A stretch of DNA of 64,000 bases from NCBI GenBank assembly GCA_014526335.1, contig JACTAT010000178.1:124001-188000 (forward strand), read 5' to 3'. Numbering within the stretch: the stretch's first letter is position 1; each line of letters begins with the position of its first letter. The notes below the pieces were generated by a model. The model was not told the DNA's origin. It did no database searches and saw nothing but the letters and a program-made list of their open reading frames with translations. Source of the DNA: Chrysaora quinquecirrha (lineage: Eukaryota; Cnidaria; Scyphozoa; Semaeostomeae; Pelagiidae). This document shows positions 12,241-24,064 of the stretch, one piece after another. A program made the position numbers and the translations under genes.

Positions 12241-15200
12241 GCCTATAGTTCCAATGGATTTTTACAGCAACGTCTATTTTAGTTTAAAAAATAGTGTGAT
12301 CAAAGCCGAAAGACGGGTTCTAAAGGTAATATCTCTATTTATTTTTTCTTCTCCTTGTGTTACATGATTTCTAGCACTTCTTTTAAACAATGCCTTGCAA
12401 CCCATGGTTGTTTGATATCAGCTGTAAAGGAGTGCATGTAAGATAAGCAGTTTTCTACTTTGAGTTTTATTCTTATCCAAGCTTGTTTACGTCTGTACCA
12501 AACGTTTTTTGTGTTTGCTCCGTCGTTATCTACTATTTAATTTCCACCCAAGTTTGACAAAAAGGCTAGAAGATAGTTGTTTTGAAATGCTCTAAAAGTT
12601 TTTTTAGCGTACTAGGATACTTTTAACAGTAAAATACAGAATTATATAGTAACGTAAAAATCGCCTCTCGTCTCTTGCGTCGCGTTGTTGTTTAGCTTGC
12701 TTACTAATACCTACCAAATTTTCTTTGCTTCAGGAGCTTGGCTTTTGCGTACATGTAAAAGTTCCTCATAAGGTTAGCATTGCCATTTTGTTTCCTTTTT
12801 GCTGTACTATCTTGGTAGAGTAATATTAAGGCACTGAATTTCCTCTGTCCTATTAATGTCTTGACTTTGCCCCTATGCAATTTTTTTTCATTCAGAAACT
12901 CGCCTTTCTGCATTTTGACATCTCCCAGTATTACAGCCTATGGCTTTAGGTAGACTGATAACCTGAGTCCCAGTTATCGCTCATGCGACCGAGGCTAGCA
13001 CTAAAAGGAGATTGCACAAACTGGGACTCATAAACTTTATGTGAAAAAACTGGGCTGCCACCCCAACTTTTTGGGTTACCAAAGCATTTCAAACAACGCG
13101 TAGTTTGAGCGTTTATCAATTCAATTCAATAGCGAAACTACGACTCAGGTAATCAGTCTAGGCTTTAGGCCTGTCATCTGATAAGAAATATTGCACGTTG
13201 ATTTTCTGTTTCGAATTGTATTATCGGATAAATCTTCTTGCTATACAGACATGTACCCTAGTTTAGCCACAGCTTTATCCACTGATACCAGCACTCATCC
13301 GTCCGCTTACGAAATAGATGTAATAGCTCATGTATGCTTGTGTGAAAAGTTATTTTCAAGTACTCTTTTTTACAGATTATTATTACATACCTTCAAATGC
13401 TCGAACATGAAAAGAATACTGCATTGACGCAAAGAGCATGGTTAGTTGACTGTTGGTGTTTATGTTAATAAGGCCCCTGTTACACGCTTTTTTTTATAAG
13501 GAACCACTTTATAAGGAACCTACATGTAGAAGGCCCGAAAGTTTAAAGAACTTATACTACTAAAGAGAAAATCACTAAGGAAATTTTCATTGTTGATTAT
13601 TTTTATCACTGCAAACAATCAAGAATTAGAAAGCCCGTTCCATTCATTTGCAGTCGAAAATCACATAAATTGTACGTTATGCATGTATGAAATGTTTCTT
13701 GAGTAGTCACAAGCTTTGCTTACATGCAAATGTCTCTGTTCAGTAGTCATTAAAATGTATGTGCAGTTAAAATTAAGGAACTATTAAGGAACTTTTGGAA
13801 CTACAATTGTCTCAAAAGAGGTCAAAAAATAAGGAACTTTAAGAACTAGGCCTTGAGCTAGGTTCTTTATAAAAAAAAGCGTGTACAATACACTGGCATT
13901 CCTCATTGCGCCATGAATTTTGTACCGATTTGAACTTTCAGTTACAGTTACACTATGACGACTCTATCCCGTATAAGACGCTGCGCAAATCGCCTTGAAG
14001 ATCATGGCCCTCTAGAGGTGACAAACTGTTTTAGCAACATGACGCAATTACCAACGAGAACGCCGTCTTTGTCGTGAAGGTTCTGTGGCGTTTTGAGTAG
14101 AACTTTTAATTAAGCATTCAAGGATGGCTATGTTTACGTAGGCATATTTGGGCCTAAGTGTAAGGATAGTTAAAGAAATACGTCTTTTAGCCAATCACTT
14201 GATTCTGAGTTGGTTTCTTTCGCAGTTTTTGCAATAGCTCCTAATTAAAAATACAAATTAGTGCCATAGCGATAATTGACTGGTTTGGTTGCTGAAGAAC
14301 ATAGAGCAGAAATGTTACTTATGCGCGCGCATTTTCCCCTGCACTTGCAAAAACGAAAATTGAGTTGAATTTTCTGCTGTTGAACAAAGGCACATTTCTA
14401 GCTGTGGGAATTTTGTTTGTGTGTTTATGTTTCGAATTTTGGTTAATAATCTGTGTTAAATAAAGCTTTGGAAACTCAGACAAGATGAAAATAAAACAAT
14501 GATATCTTCTGGGGAAATCAGTGATGGTGGATGATTAAATTTTCCAAAGAGATAGATGTTTTATGCACACAACTCTCAACTCTTGGTTTAGGCCACGCCA
14601 TGATAACTCTCTTTGTGGGGAAAATCAATAAATGCAAGAAATGTTTAAGAACAAGAACAAGAACACTATGAAATGTTTAAAAATGTGAAAAAATGAATTA
14701 AGTAAAGAAAGTCAGATAAAAAATTAGTTATTTTAGCTTCATCCAGAGATGACAAGGAAACAAATTCAACAAACTAAATGTTTCAAATTTGAAATTCATT
14801 CTCTATTCTAAACAAAAACAGAGATATCTCTAACAACATGCAACATTCGAAATCCTTCTTCAGCATTGCCCTGTCAGCAACTGCCCATCTTATTAGTTGC
14901 AGTACACATCTGTTCCACAGAATATATCACAAGACAGGCCAGTTTTGTTCACTACTGTATTATACATCATTTGTTGCTTAAAGTGTGGTTCACAAGTGAG
15001 ATTCTATGAACAGCTGGAATTTTGGATTATGTTTGAGCCCTCGTTCCCTAAAGGCTTTGTCCTGAACAGCAAAAACTTCAGGACCAAACTTTTGTGAATG
15101 ATTGAATGAAGATAGCATTTATTTCCCCCATAAAAATTAATTTTTGAACAGCTTTGTACTGACTCTGGAACACTAAACACTTTTCAGAACATTGCATAGG

Positions 15201-18200
15201 TGATCTGAAAGAAAAAACAGAAACTACAGTGTGTATTTACTCTAGGGTTACAAACACAATAATGGTTTGAAGTGGAAAGTCCCAGTGCCCTTTATATAAC
15301 ATTGAAATGCTGTGCTTGCTGTGCTAAAATAATTTTTATCCATATACAGTACATAAAGCAGAACAGTACTTCAAAAATAAAATGGAATGGGCCTAGGCAA
15401 CATGGCATTAAAAGCTTAAAATTATGAATACGTTTGGAGAAAAATTTCAGTATGTTTGCCAATTTTCCCACGAGTGAGATACTGTATAGTGTTTTAAGTA
15501 GTTTGAGATATGCTCTTTCAGCTGAAAACAAATTCGTTTTGTGGCAGGGTAGGGATTTTTCATAATTTGCAACTGAATTTGCCCATATTAAGTTTTGCAT
15601 TTTTATTACGAAAATGCACACTAATTTTCTGTTTCGCATCAGAAAAATAATGGCATGTTCGATCTCTAATACGGTTTGAAAACTTGACAATTTAAGCTCC
15701 GGCCTACGCCAGTTAACATAAAAAATCACAGAAAGTTAGGTTTTTATCGAAATATTTGTGAGTGAAGAATTTAGATTGGTAGGAGAAGTGTATTCTCAAT
15801 GTTCAACTGATGACAGTTTGAGCTAAAATTTGAAATAGTTTGCCAATTTTCCGAGAATACAGACCTGTATCAGAATGTCGTCCTCATCTTGGAGACCCAT
15901 TTCGTGAAAAATTCATCTTGTGGCAGGGTACAGTTTTTGAGATATCTTTAATTTACATTTCCAGAAATTTCGCTCTAAAAACAGTCTTCCCTGCTGATGA
16001 AATATAAGCATCTATTTACCACTTAAATCCTACAGAGCTCCATGAAACTTCACTTGACTGTAGCCACCTCCTCAGGCTGTAGCATCATGGCGACCCTTTT
16101 CACTTCGCGCATTCCAAGATGTCTGATCACGCTGTTGGGTTCCTGTGGTGAGAAAATGTTCTGCCCCTCCCTCTTCCCTCCATTTTGACCCTTCCCTGCA
16201 GGCGCAAGAGCCGTTTGGTCAGCGGCATAAACATTTCTGCTCTATGTTTTGCTGAAGTAATCTATTTGTTTCAGCTTCCGGAACAACGCAAAGATTTGAC
16301 GTTTTCATGAGAACGTGAAAACAGCCAAAATGACGTTGTCGCCAGAACGCGGAGTATCGACGAAAAGCGCGCGAAGTACTTAGTGCCCAGATTCTTTGTC
16401 TGCTTGTTGCTAAAACAGCCTGGTATGGAAATCAAGACAGACGCTGCGACACAATGTAATCATTCCATTCCGATATATGACGCTCAAAAACCTTTCACAA
16501 AGCAACTGCTAGGCAAATCTTTGAAGGAGCTGCCGTTTCGCCTCAGTGTAATTGCGATGGTCTTGATGAAAACCATGGCGCTTTGTTCAGTATAACTGCT
16601 GTTTTTTGTTTTTTTTGTTAAATTTTTACCTTCTCCGTTAGGAATTACATGAACGATGGCTTACGTACAAATATTTTCTTGAAGTATGCGCCTGAAAAGA
16701 TTGGCTGTGCTTGTATATTTCTAGCTGCAAGAGCATTGAAAGTAAGTGATCCTTACTTCATACAAAATGAATGTTATTGTGCAATTCAAAGGCACAAATT
16801 ATCGAAAATGCAAATTTTAGCCAATCTCCGCGCATTTCGGCCATATTCTAGAATTGATGTTTCATTTCTTCCTATTGAAGATCTTTTTACATTAGGACTT
16901 GAAAAGAACTTGATATTCTGATTCCCAATCTATCCGTTTTCAGGTGGTCCTACCTCTTAGGCCTCCATGGTGGGAACTTTTCGATGCTGATTTAGAAGAA
17001 GTAGAAGAAATATCTTTAACCATATTAAAGCTGTATGCAAGACCAAAGGTGAGAAGTTTGTATTTAAAAAAAGCAAACTGGTATGAACCATTTGCTCTTA
17101 ATCTAGTGACTGTTGTTGTTGTTGCTTTATTTTGAGTAGGCTGTTATTTTTAGCTTTTTCAGCTAATTTAGGCCTACTATGCATGCTGCATCCAGGCATG
17201 GGAGCCCTAGTTTAAAGTCCCTTCCGACGGATGGCAGAGTGAGTTGTTTAGTCATCCATCTGGAAAGTCGCCCATCGAGATGCTGACCTCGCACAACTAA
17301 GCTTAACTTCAGCTGTCTAACGAGAACTGACTGAGAAGCTTGGCCACCCGCTCCAGATTTCGTTATCTGTTGAAAGATGAAGATTAGAATGCTTCGAGTT
17401 TTCGAGAGAGCTCTGTGATGAAAACATTGAAAGCCCATGAAATGATGATTTGATATCCACAGACCTGTTCTGATAAAATTTGAAGAAAATTACATCATGC
17501 ACCACCATCTGATCATGGGTTTCTTTTTAGACTTAAAAAGAACACATTTTGCATATAGTAATGATAATAATAAGAATGATGACTTTATTTAAATGTCAAG
17601 ATATTTAGCATTTCTACTAATTGGGGACACGGTTAGTTATTATCCCAGAAACTTGGGTACTCATTAACCGACCTCGGAAGGATGGACAGCTGAGTTGACT
17701 GTAGGCTTATGGAAAGTGGTCCACCCAATGCATGTCTACTCTCAAACATTTGCTTTGACCAACGTGCTTGGCTTATACAGGGTGGCCCAAAAAAAGGGAC
17801 CCCCTTAGGTAAATAATTTCTGTATAAATTTTCTCAAGGAGGAATTTTATCGAATTTATACCAGGTAATATTCAAGTCAAGTGCGCTATCGTGTAGAAAT
17901 ATGTTGGTGATAAGAGCTTCCATCTCGGCGCAATGGGACATTAAATTCATGATGTCCAAAAACCAGCTGTTTATATTCCATCATTGCGTACTGTACTGCA
18001 ATCGTGCGTGAAGGAGAATCATTATCCCAGAGTAAAATTGTCACGACCATTAATGTATGGTCTATCTTATTAGAGAAGTGTATCGAGCAGGATTGTGGAC
18101 ATTTTGAATATCATTTGACTGAAAAAATGAGTTATTGATTTTTCTGTTTTGTTGCGTAAGGATTACGTAAGGGTATAAAGTTGCATATTTTGTTACAGTA

Positions 18201-21200
18201 CGTTTTTGGATTGTAAAGTTTTAAATTCGATTTATTCAGAGATACTAACCCATATCATCATGATATTTACATGATATATCTCACTTGAGTTGAATATCAT
18301 GTAGCTAGCATTAATTTCATGAAATTCCAACTTAAGAATAAATTATTAATGAATTATTTAGTTGGGGGGTCCCTTTTTTTGGGCCACCCTGTATAAGACT
18401 GCTAATGCTTCATAAATATCTTTTTCTAGGCTAGCATGAGTAAGTTAGATGAAGAGATAGAAAAGGCAAAGAAGGTTTTACAGGTAAATTTATTGCCAAA
18501 TTCGAACAGCTAGTTTTCCTGTAAAAAATTTAAGAATACATGAAGCCTTTCCACTACCCCGAGATTAAAGCCGGGCGCAAACCGTGCCAACATGTTGGCC
18601 AACATCGCCGCCAGCATTTGTTGGCCAACATGTTGTCACTGTTTGCTATAGGTGTTGGCCTAATAAACATGTTGTTAACGGAAAAAAGTTTTCCTTCATT
18701 TTCATCGATTTGAGCCAAATTGGTGTGTTGGTACGGTTTGCTATGTCAAGCCGACATGTTTGCACAACATTTCCATTTTGGTCGTTACTTCGGGGACCTT
18801 GTAATGAGAAATAGGTGAAATGGTGTTTTGGCGCCAGTCGCTAGGATCTCAGTAGTAGTTTAACTAATCGAGACCCCGACCCTGGCTGTGACGCTACCGT
18901 GGCTGGGATCGAACCCTGGCAACACTGAGCTCTTGACAACACGGGTTAGCTGCATTACACCATGACGCCACAGCACCTTCTAATGATGAAATAGATTTAA
19001 GCTGGCGGTTTGAATTGGATCACGAGTTTTTTTTCTTTGTCGTCAGCCAAAAAAGCGAGCAATAAACAAACAGCTACTTCTTTTTCGGCCATGTTTGCAA
19101 AAGATCATTTGTAGATGATGTCAGCAACCCAAAACTTCTCAGATGTTGTGATGGTATCAACTTGGCCTATTTTCAGCCAACATGTTGGTCTACAATGTTG
19201 GCACGGTTCGCGCCCGCCTTTAGCTAACAATGGTAGGTGGCGTTCTTGGGCAACATTTTGGCACGACTTGCAGCCGGCTTTGCTGTTTTTACATCTAGTT
19301 TAGTAAGTAAAGATAAATTTCTGTTTCCTTTTTGTTAGGAAAAGAAAGATGCTGCAACCAAAGAAAACGGCGCCGCTGAAACATCAGGTTCCTTCACACC
19401 GGCACACGTTTCGCCAAACGTCACCTCCGTTGCAGGCTCAAAACCTGATAGCAAGACTAGTAAGTGTGTCATCAACATCTTCGTTGAGGTTTTTAAAGGG
19501 CAACCTTGCTTATGCTTATGGTCTGTAAGTTTACCAGTTCTTACTGACATTCATTTCGTAAATGCTGAGCTTGGCTCCTAATAATTCTCGAAAATTTCTC
19601 CAGAATAGTACATTGTTTCACATGTTTCCTCAAATGGTACCCATAATTCTGCAATTACTTCCAGAAATGATACCGACAATTCCGCACTTTCTAGAAAAAA
19701 GGTACCCTTTAATTATGGCACGTCCCCGTACCTCAAACCTATTAAGTTCCCCCCCCTCCACGAGTTCCTGTCAGATCTTTGTAGAGTATCTCTGTTTGGC
19801 GTTATACGGTTTTCGATATAAGTTTAAGGATATCTGTATGCTGTGTAAATCTGTCCATTTCTGGTGCAGGGGTTTTTACTTGTTATTGCTATACCGTAGA
19901 AGCTCTTTTAGCCCACCTCTCCGTTAAGCCCCCCTTTTCAAGTAAAATTTGAAATAAGTCTCTCCTCTCTCTTTAGCCCCCCTCTTATTTTGGCCACTGG
20001 AAAATTTTGTTTTCAACATAGGAAATTAAATGAAATTAAGTTGTAACGTGTTTGATATCGAAAACTTGTGTCTTACAACAACTGATAACTACTTAGTTAC
20101 TACGAATTTCATGTGATCTAAGGTTAAAACTTTGAGGCTTAATAGAGCTTTTATGGTACTTGTAAGCAATTTATGGTGCAGTCATATATTGAATTGTTCC
20201 TTTATTTCAGCCTCTCCTGCAAAAATTTCACCAGCTAATAACAATAACGAAAAGAAATCGAAGACTGAAAAGGAGTCAGCCGACACTAAAAAGTAAGAAT
20301 TTTTTATTTTACCCTTCAAAATTTTTGGTAAATTAATATGTTAAAGAATTGCAAAAGTTTTCCATCTGATACACTCGTTTTTTATAAGAAGCAATGCTCT
20401 GAGCCATATACGCGTATTTTTTTATAAGAAACCCAAACTCTCGAATGGCCAAAAATTTAAGAAACTCCAGTACTTGAAATTTTTACGCAGGAAACTTCAC
20501 CTCAGACAGCGAAAAGTGTTCTTTTAATTCCCGTGTTTCGTCTGCAATAAAGTATTTCTGTGACAAGCAGACTAACAGGAAACCCATGTGCATTTATTAA
20601 ATACGATCGATAAATGGGTTTGGGACATATAATAACTATGTTGCCAATATGGATATTCAAGAAACTCTTAAGAAACTTTCAGTACTCAAAATTTGAAAAT
20701 TTTAAGAAACTTTCAGTACTGGATCTATTTTTTAGTTTCTTATAAAAAAATACGTGTAATTAGGTTGCTAAACTTTGAGTACAGCTGGTACTTTTAGTAA
20801 AAGTTTCTTGCAGATTTTCTTACAACTTCAAAATTGATATATCGAAAATTCCGTGAAATAAGGGTTTTATATGAAGTTAAAGTATCATGGTCTTAGCAGT
20901 CAAAATATGGACATTTTCCGGAATCCACACAGAGTTTGACAGGTTTTGGGGATTTTTTACTCAAACAACACACAAAGCACATCAGTAAAGAAAGAATGCT
21001 TCATTTCTTATTTTTTTTTCTTACTTCTTATAGTCGGTTTCTTATAGCATAGTCAATGCTTATAGTAAGTTTCTTATAAAAAATTAGTGTACTGAAAACT
21101 GTTAAATCTTACCTTAGCCCATGAAATGATGATTTGATATCCACAGACCTGTTCCGAGAACTCCAATGCGGAAGAGATATCATGCACCACCAACTGATCA

Positions 21201-22245
21201 TGGGTTTCTATTAGCTTCATAACAACTAAAGCTAGTTTTTCGGATATATTGTTACGGTAGTTTCCTTATAAGAAACTCGTCGTAAAAAGCCCAGACATCA
21301 AAAAAGGCCAAAAATTTAAGAAACTCAGCCACTAAGGAAAGATGTCATCGAAGTTTACGAAATTTTTCACCTCAGTATGCGAAATGTTTCTTTTATTTCC
21401 TCAATTTCCTCTGAATTAAAGTATTTTTGTGACAAGCAGACAAATAAGGGACTGGTTATAGGCGATTTTTTAGTCCTGTTAAACGGGCTGCTAACTCAGC
21501 CCTGCTCTCGACTCATCTCTCTGCAATATTGATTATGATGTGACTTATTAAATTAGAAAATCACCGAAATATTTCGTGTTACTTTGAAGAGAGGCCTTTG
21601 TATATTAATCAAGATTGTAGAGTGGTGAACCCCTGGCTCGCATTTTTTTTTGTCCGTAACCAATCATTGTTCAGTAGTCACAGTATAAAATTTTACAATT
21701 CGTGTCTAATTTTGCTTTGCTATTATTCACACAGATCTAGCAAAAAATCGAAAGACGACGATGCCCGAGATCGTAAAAGACGTGCTCGTAGCAGAACTCG
21801 TAGTCCGACTCCTCCAAGGCGAAAGAACGCTCGGCCCGACACAGATTCGTCGTTCGACTCAGATTCTGCATCGCCGTCGCCGGATCGAAAGCGTAAGACG
21901 AAGAAAGATTCCCGAATGAGAAATAGTCATAGTTCTAGCGATTCTGAAGACGATTATCGCCGACATAAAGGAAAAGATAATCGCAGTCAAATCGGTAATC
22001 GCTCGAAATCGAGAAATCAACGAGAAAACGGCCACCGAACTTATAATTACGATAAACGATTTCAAGGAAGAAGTCGTAGTAGATCTCGTAGCAGAAGTCA
22101 CAGCCGAGAACGTAAAGATAAAAAATACGAGAAACGACGAGATAAAGAGAAGCGACGAGACGACAAGCACCGAATCAAAGTGCGAGAAGGCGATAGAGAT
22201 TATAAGAACAGTTACGAACGATTTGATAAAAAAGGACGGAGGTAG
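12241..22245 (+). CDS. CCNL1/2-like: Cyclin L (3' exons through RS domain)
   Basis: Nuclear cyclin partner of CDK11-type kinases, acting in transcription-coupled splicing. Exons are 12241-12325 (ends [11 protein letters not shown]), 12733-12771 (39-nt microexon [13 protein letters not shown]), 13376-13440 ([22 protein letters not shown]), 16642-16741 ([12 protein letters not shown]...[12 protein letters not shown]), 16944-17048 ([12 protein letters not shown]...YARPK), 18430-18483 ([15 protein letters not shown]), 19339-19459, 20211-20292 and 21735-22245. Exon phases agree at every junction and the order matches family architecture: end of the first cyclin box, second cyclin box, linker, then a C-terminal Arg/Ser domain with [17 protein letters not shown] repeats. 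The N-terminal exons that should hold the first cyclin box were not found, so the model is 5'-incomplete. Possible decayed or mis-sequenced exon traces lie at 12100-12165. One ancestral gene precedes the vertebrate CCNL1/CCNL2 split, so the paralogue label is not meaningful here. Confidence 0.93.
12733..12771 (+). CDS. Cyclin L microexon (13 codons)
   Basis: Flanked by TTTGCTTCAG and GTTAGC splice signals, it encodes [13 protein letters not shown], a near-invariant cyclin L segment. At 39 nt it is too short for ORF-based detection. Confidence 0.93.
   Translation, partial: GAWLLRTCKSSS
12951..13160. mobile_element. Foldback element with TAGACT-ATTACNTGAGTCC ends
   Basis: The left end TAGACTGATAACCTGAGTCC and right end GACTCAGGTAATCAGTCTA are inverted repeats. 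Relatives with TAGACTTATTACATGAGTCC ends are at 26047, 35870 and, truncated, 22808 and 61378. The element lies inside a cyclin L intron. Confidence 0.7.
13481..13886. mobile_element. MITE family M1 (ACACGCTTTTTTTTATAAGGAACC), copy 1
   Basis: About 405 bp. The left end ACACGCTTTTTTTTATAAGG and right end TTATAAAAAAAAGCGTGT are inverted repeats. Sub-terminal TTATAAGGAACC is repeated twice, and the interior has AAGGCCCGAAA and GAATTAGAAAGCCCGTTCC. Other copies are at 24065, 34580 and, eroded, 63090. It lies within the cyclin L intron. Confidence 0.85.
16285..16440. repeat. Dispersed repeat, inverted partner of 8755-8915
   Basis: In reverse complement it shares TTCACGTTCTCATGAAAACG-like, GTTCTGGCGACAACGTCAT-like and AGCAACAAGCAGACAAAGAAT sequence with the 8.8-kb copy. 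It is intronic to cyclin L. Confidence 0.65.
17438..17515 (-). repeat. 79-bp dispersed element (family P), copy 1
   Basis: Family consensus reads TGATCAGTTGGTGGTGCATG, ATATCTCTTCCGCAT, AATTCTCGGAACAGGTCTG, TGGATATCAAATCATCATTTCA. This copy is on the minus strand, 78 bp, and diverged in the middle. It is bordered by CCCA and TGGG, which pair with one another. Confidence 0.85.
17778..18391. mobile_element. Non-autonomous mariner/Tc1-type element
   Basis: The left terminus CAGGGTGGCCCAAAAAAAGG and right terminus CCTTTTTTTGGGCCACCCTG are inverted repeats, each next to TA, the target of the Tc1/mariner superfamily. The 614-bp interior has no transposase frame. It lies in a cyclin L intron. Confidence 0.85.
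18567..19222. mobile_element. TIR element rich in CCAACATGTTGG, with a SINE inside
   Basis: The left end AAAGCCGGGCGCAAACCGTG and right end GGCACGGTTCGCGCCCGCCTTT are inverted repeats, followed inward by repeated CCAACATGTTGGCCAACAT. A family A SINE (18809-18980) is nested in it. Confidence 0.75.
18809..18980 (-). repeat. tRNA-derived SINE, family A, copy 4
   Basis: Nearly full-length, minus strand, with the tRNA-like head and a slightly mutated B-box (GGGTTCGATCCC, which still matches GGTTCGANNCC). Nested in the element at 18567. Confidence 0.8.
20408..20758. mobile_element. MITE family M2 (ACGCGTATTTTTTTATAAGAAAC)
   Basis: The left end ACGCGTATTTTTTTATAAGA and right end CTTATAAAAAAATACGTGT are inverted repeats. 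The interior has repeated AAGAAACT/AGTACT units. The termini share the poly-T-ATAAG layout with M1 and M3. Further fragments follow to 21090. Confidence 0.75.
21122..21200 (-). repeat. 79-bp dispersed element (family P), copy 2
   Basis: Minus-strand, well preserved, bordered by GCCCA and TGGGT, which pair. It is intronic to cyclin L. Confidence 0.85.
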
Positions 22246-22484
22246 TGGATAGCGTTTTATTAGTTGGATGTACGAGAAATTTGATTACTTTCAATTTTAT
22301 GTATTTGCCAAACTCACATTTAATTACGAAAACGACCTATATGTACGAAAATGTATCCTAAATTTGCCTTTTCGTTATTGTCATCGCCAGGCAATCGGCT
22401 TTTCGATACCCTCTGGAACTTTGAATGTTTCAAAATGTGATATCTGGAATATTTTGTACTTTATAATACAGTGTAAATATAATC

Positions 22485-22490
22485 AATAAA
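22485..22490 (+). terminator. Polyadenylation signal for cyclin L
   Basis: AATAAA about 240 bp after the cyclin L stop codon at 22243-22245, followed by a T-rich stretch. Confidence 0.6.
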
Positions 22491-22530
22491 AATTGTTTTG
22501 TTGAGAAGGATTTTTATCCTTTTTTTCCTT

Positions 22531-22752
22531 TTAGCCTTTTTGCTGATCCGCGTCGGAACAATACGGTCTGTAATATTCGCATGGTTCCTGAAGAAGCAAT
22601 CGATTCCGTAAGCGTCGAATTTTTTGGCCATAGCGGGAAGGGTTTGCGATTGACGGAGCTAAAGAGTTCGAGATCTTGTCGTTAGTTAAAGTGACTATTT
22701 GCTCTTTTAGAAGAACAACCTCTAGAAACACCCCTTGCTGGATTTTGGTCAA
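22531..22752 (-). CDS. Unidentified ORF, possible terminal exon
   Basis: The frame reads ...ANPSRYGQKIRRLRNRLLLQ and ends EPCEYYRPYCSDADQQKG before a stop. The composition looks protein-like and not repetitive, and the frame is closed upstream by a stop just before a possible acceptor (AAAATCCAG). It is convergent with cyclin L, whose poly(A) signal is 40 bp away. No family recognised. It could be the last exon of a minus-strand gene or a chance ORF. Confidence 0.3.
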   Translation of the reverse strand: MTKIQQGVFLEVVLLKEQIVTLTNDKISNSLAPSIANPSRYGQKIRRLRNRLLLQEPCEYYRPYCSDADQQKG

Positions 22753-22919
22753 ATTCTTCTACCATCAAGAATACGACTAGACTTATTGGATGAGTACCAC
22801 TCTTCGCAAACAACAACAACAACAACCATACAGCTGTTTACAGAGATTGGAGTAGTAGTTTGAGCGTCCAGCATAGACTCAATAGCGATAACTACGACTC
22901 ATGTAATAAGTCTATTATA

Positions 22920-23206
22920 CGACTTTGGTTTAGGGCTAAAGAATTTGGCCCTCGGGTTTTTAGGTTTTTCCAAAAAATCGTGCGGGTTTTCGGGTCAAGT
23001 GCATTTAACGGGCAATGGTTTTTGCGGTTTTTCTAAATCGAGTTTCGGGTATTGCAGTAAAAATGTGCGGATTTTCGGGTTTTAAACCTCAAATGGATGT
23101 CAATGTGTAAAATTCTTAAAACGGCTGTTAAAACTAAGACCGTTGGAGTTATTTCCAATTTTCTTCCGGGTTTTCGGGTTTTGATACCCCCAAAGCCCCT
23201 CTCATA
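22920..23206. mobile_element. TIR element rich in CGGGTTTTCGGGTTTT, decayed copy
   Basis: The right end (TTTTGATACCCCCAAAGCCCCTCTC) matches the right terminus of the element at 24291-25493, and the interior has the same TGCGGGTTTTCGGGTTTT repeats. The left terminus is degraded. Confidence 0.65.
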
Positions 23207-23714
23207 TAACAACATATTTCCTATCGGACTTCCCAAAACACTCACTCCATTTGCATTTAAAGTTAGAAAACAAAACAAATTTGCTGTAAAATTATTGTAG
23301 AAATGCAAACGTATTTGACGACAAGGAACAGTATGAGGGGTTTTCAGCCTTATTTTGTGAAAAGAAATTAAGAAACTTCAGCCTCAATTCAGACCGAAGG
23401 TTGCTGTAATGAAGACACATTTCACAAACAGGTGATATTTTTTCCAGAAAAATAGTCGAATATTGATTATTTGCTTTGCAGTGGTTGGAATATAAATATT
23501 TAGATGATGGTTTAGTTGATTTTGTTTACTCAGGTCAGCTTCGTTTTAATTAAAAATGCGCTGCATTCTGAATACTGTTTTGCTCTATGAAACGTTTCTT
23601 GTCCAAGGGGAAGTTTCGACTTAGGGTCTAGGACGAAGGCTGTAGCCTCGTAATGATTCCACGATCATTGCATAAATACTGCACAGAACTACTTGATCCT
23701 CCTCGCCGATCTTA

Positions 23715-23925
23715 GTGCGGACTCACACGGGAACGATTGCGTACAGTTTTCAAGTCTGTTTGTTCCAAAAAGTGGTACGCTGAGGGGTTACGTTCACACG
23801 AGAACGATTCAGATCGTACCCTACTGTTCCATAAATCGGAACGCTTTTTAAAGGGATCAAAAAAAAGTGGAACAGAACACAATCGTTCCGCTTCATTCCC
23901 GTGTGAACAGAAATGGTCCAGCAAA
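23715..23925. mobile_element. Foldback element around CACACGGGAACGAT
   Basis: ACTCACACGGGAACGATTGCG at the left and CGTTCCGCTTCATTCCCGTGTGAA at the right are inverted repeats, and a second internal ACGAGAACGATTCAGATCG repeats the theme. ORFs on both strands are by-products. Confidence 0.6.
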
Positions 23926-24064
23926 CGGAACGATAAAGCTTTTGCGGTAAATCCATTTGGATCTGCATCCGTTTATATGCCTCCTTATAATAGTATAATA
24001 TAATATAAGTATTAAAAGGGGCTGGAAGGCCAAGACCTATAAAACCCTGGTTGAGTACTGCTAC

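Noticed and set aside
21859..22170. Minus-strand 103-aa frame opposite the cyclin L RS domain
   Set aside because: Shadow of the Arg/Ser-rich exon. Its Ser/Ile/Val composition follows from the complementary codons.
23712..24003. ORFs on both strands at 23.7-24.0 kb
   Set aside because: They read across a foldback element with CACACGGGAACG arms. Both strands are equally open because of the inverted repeats.
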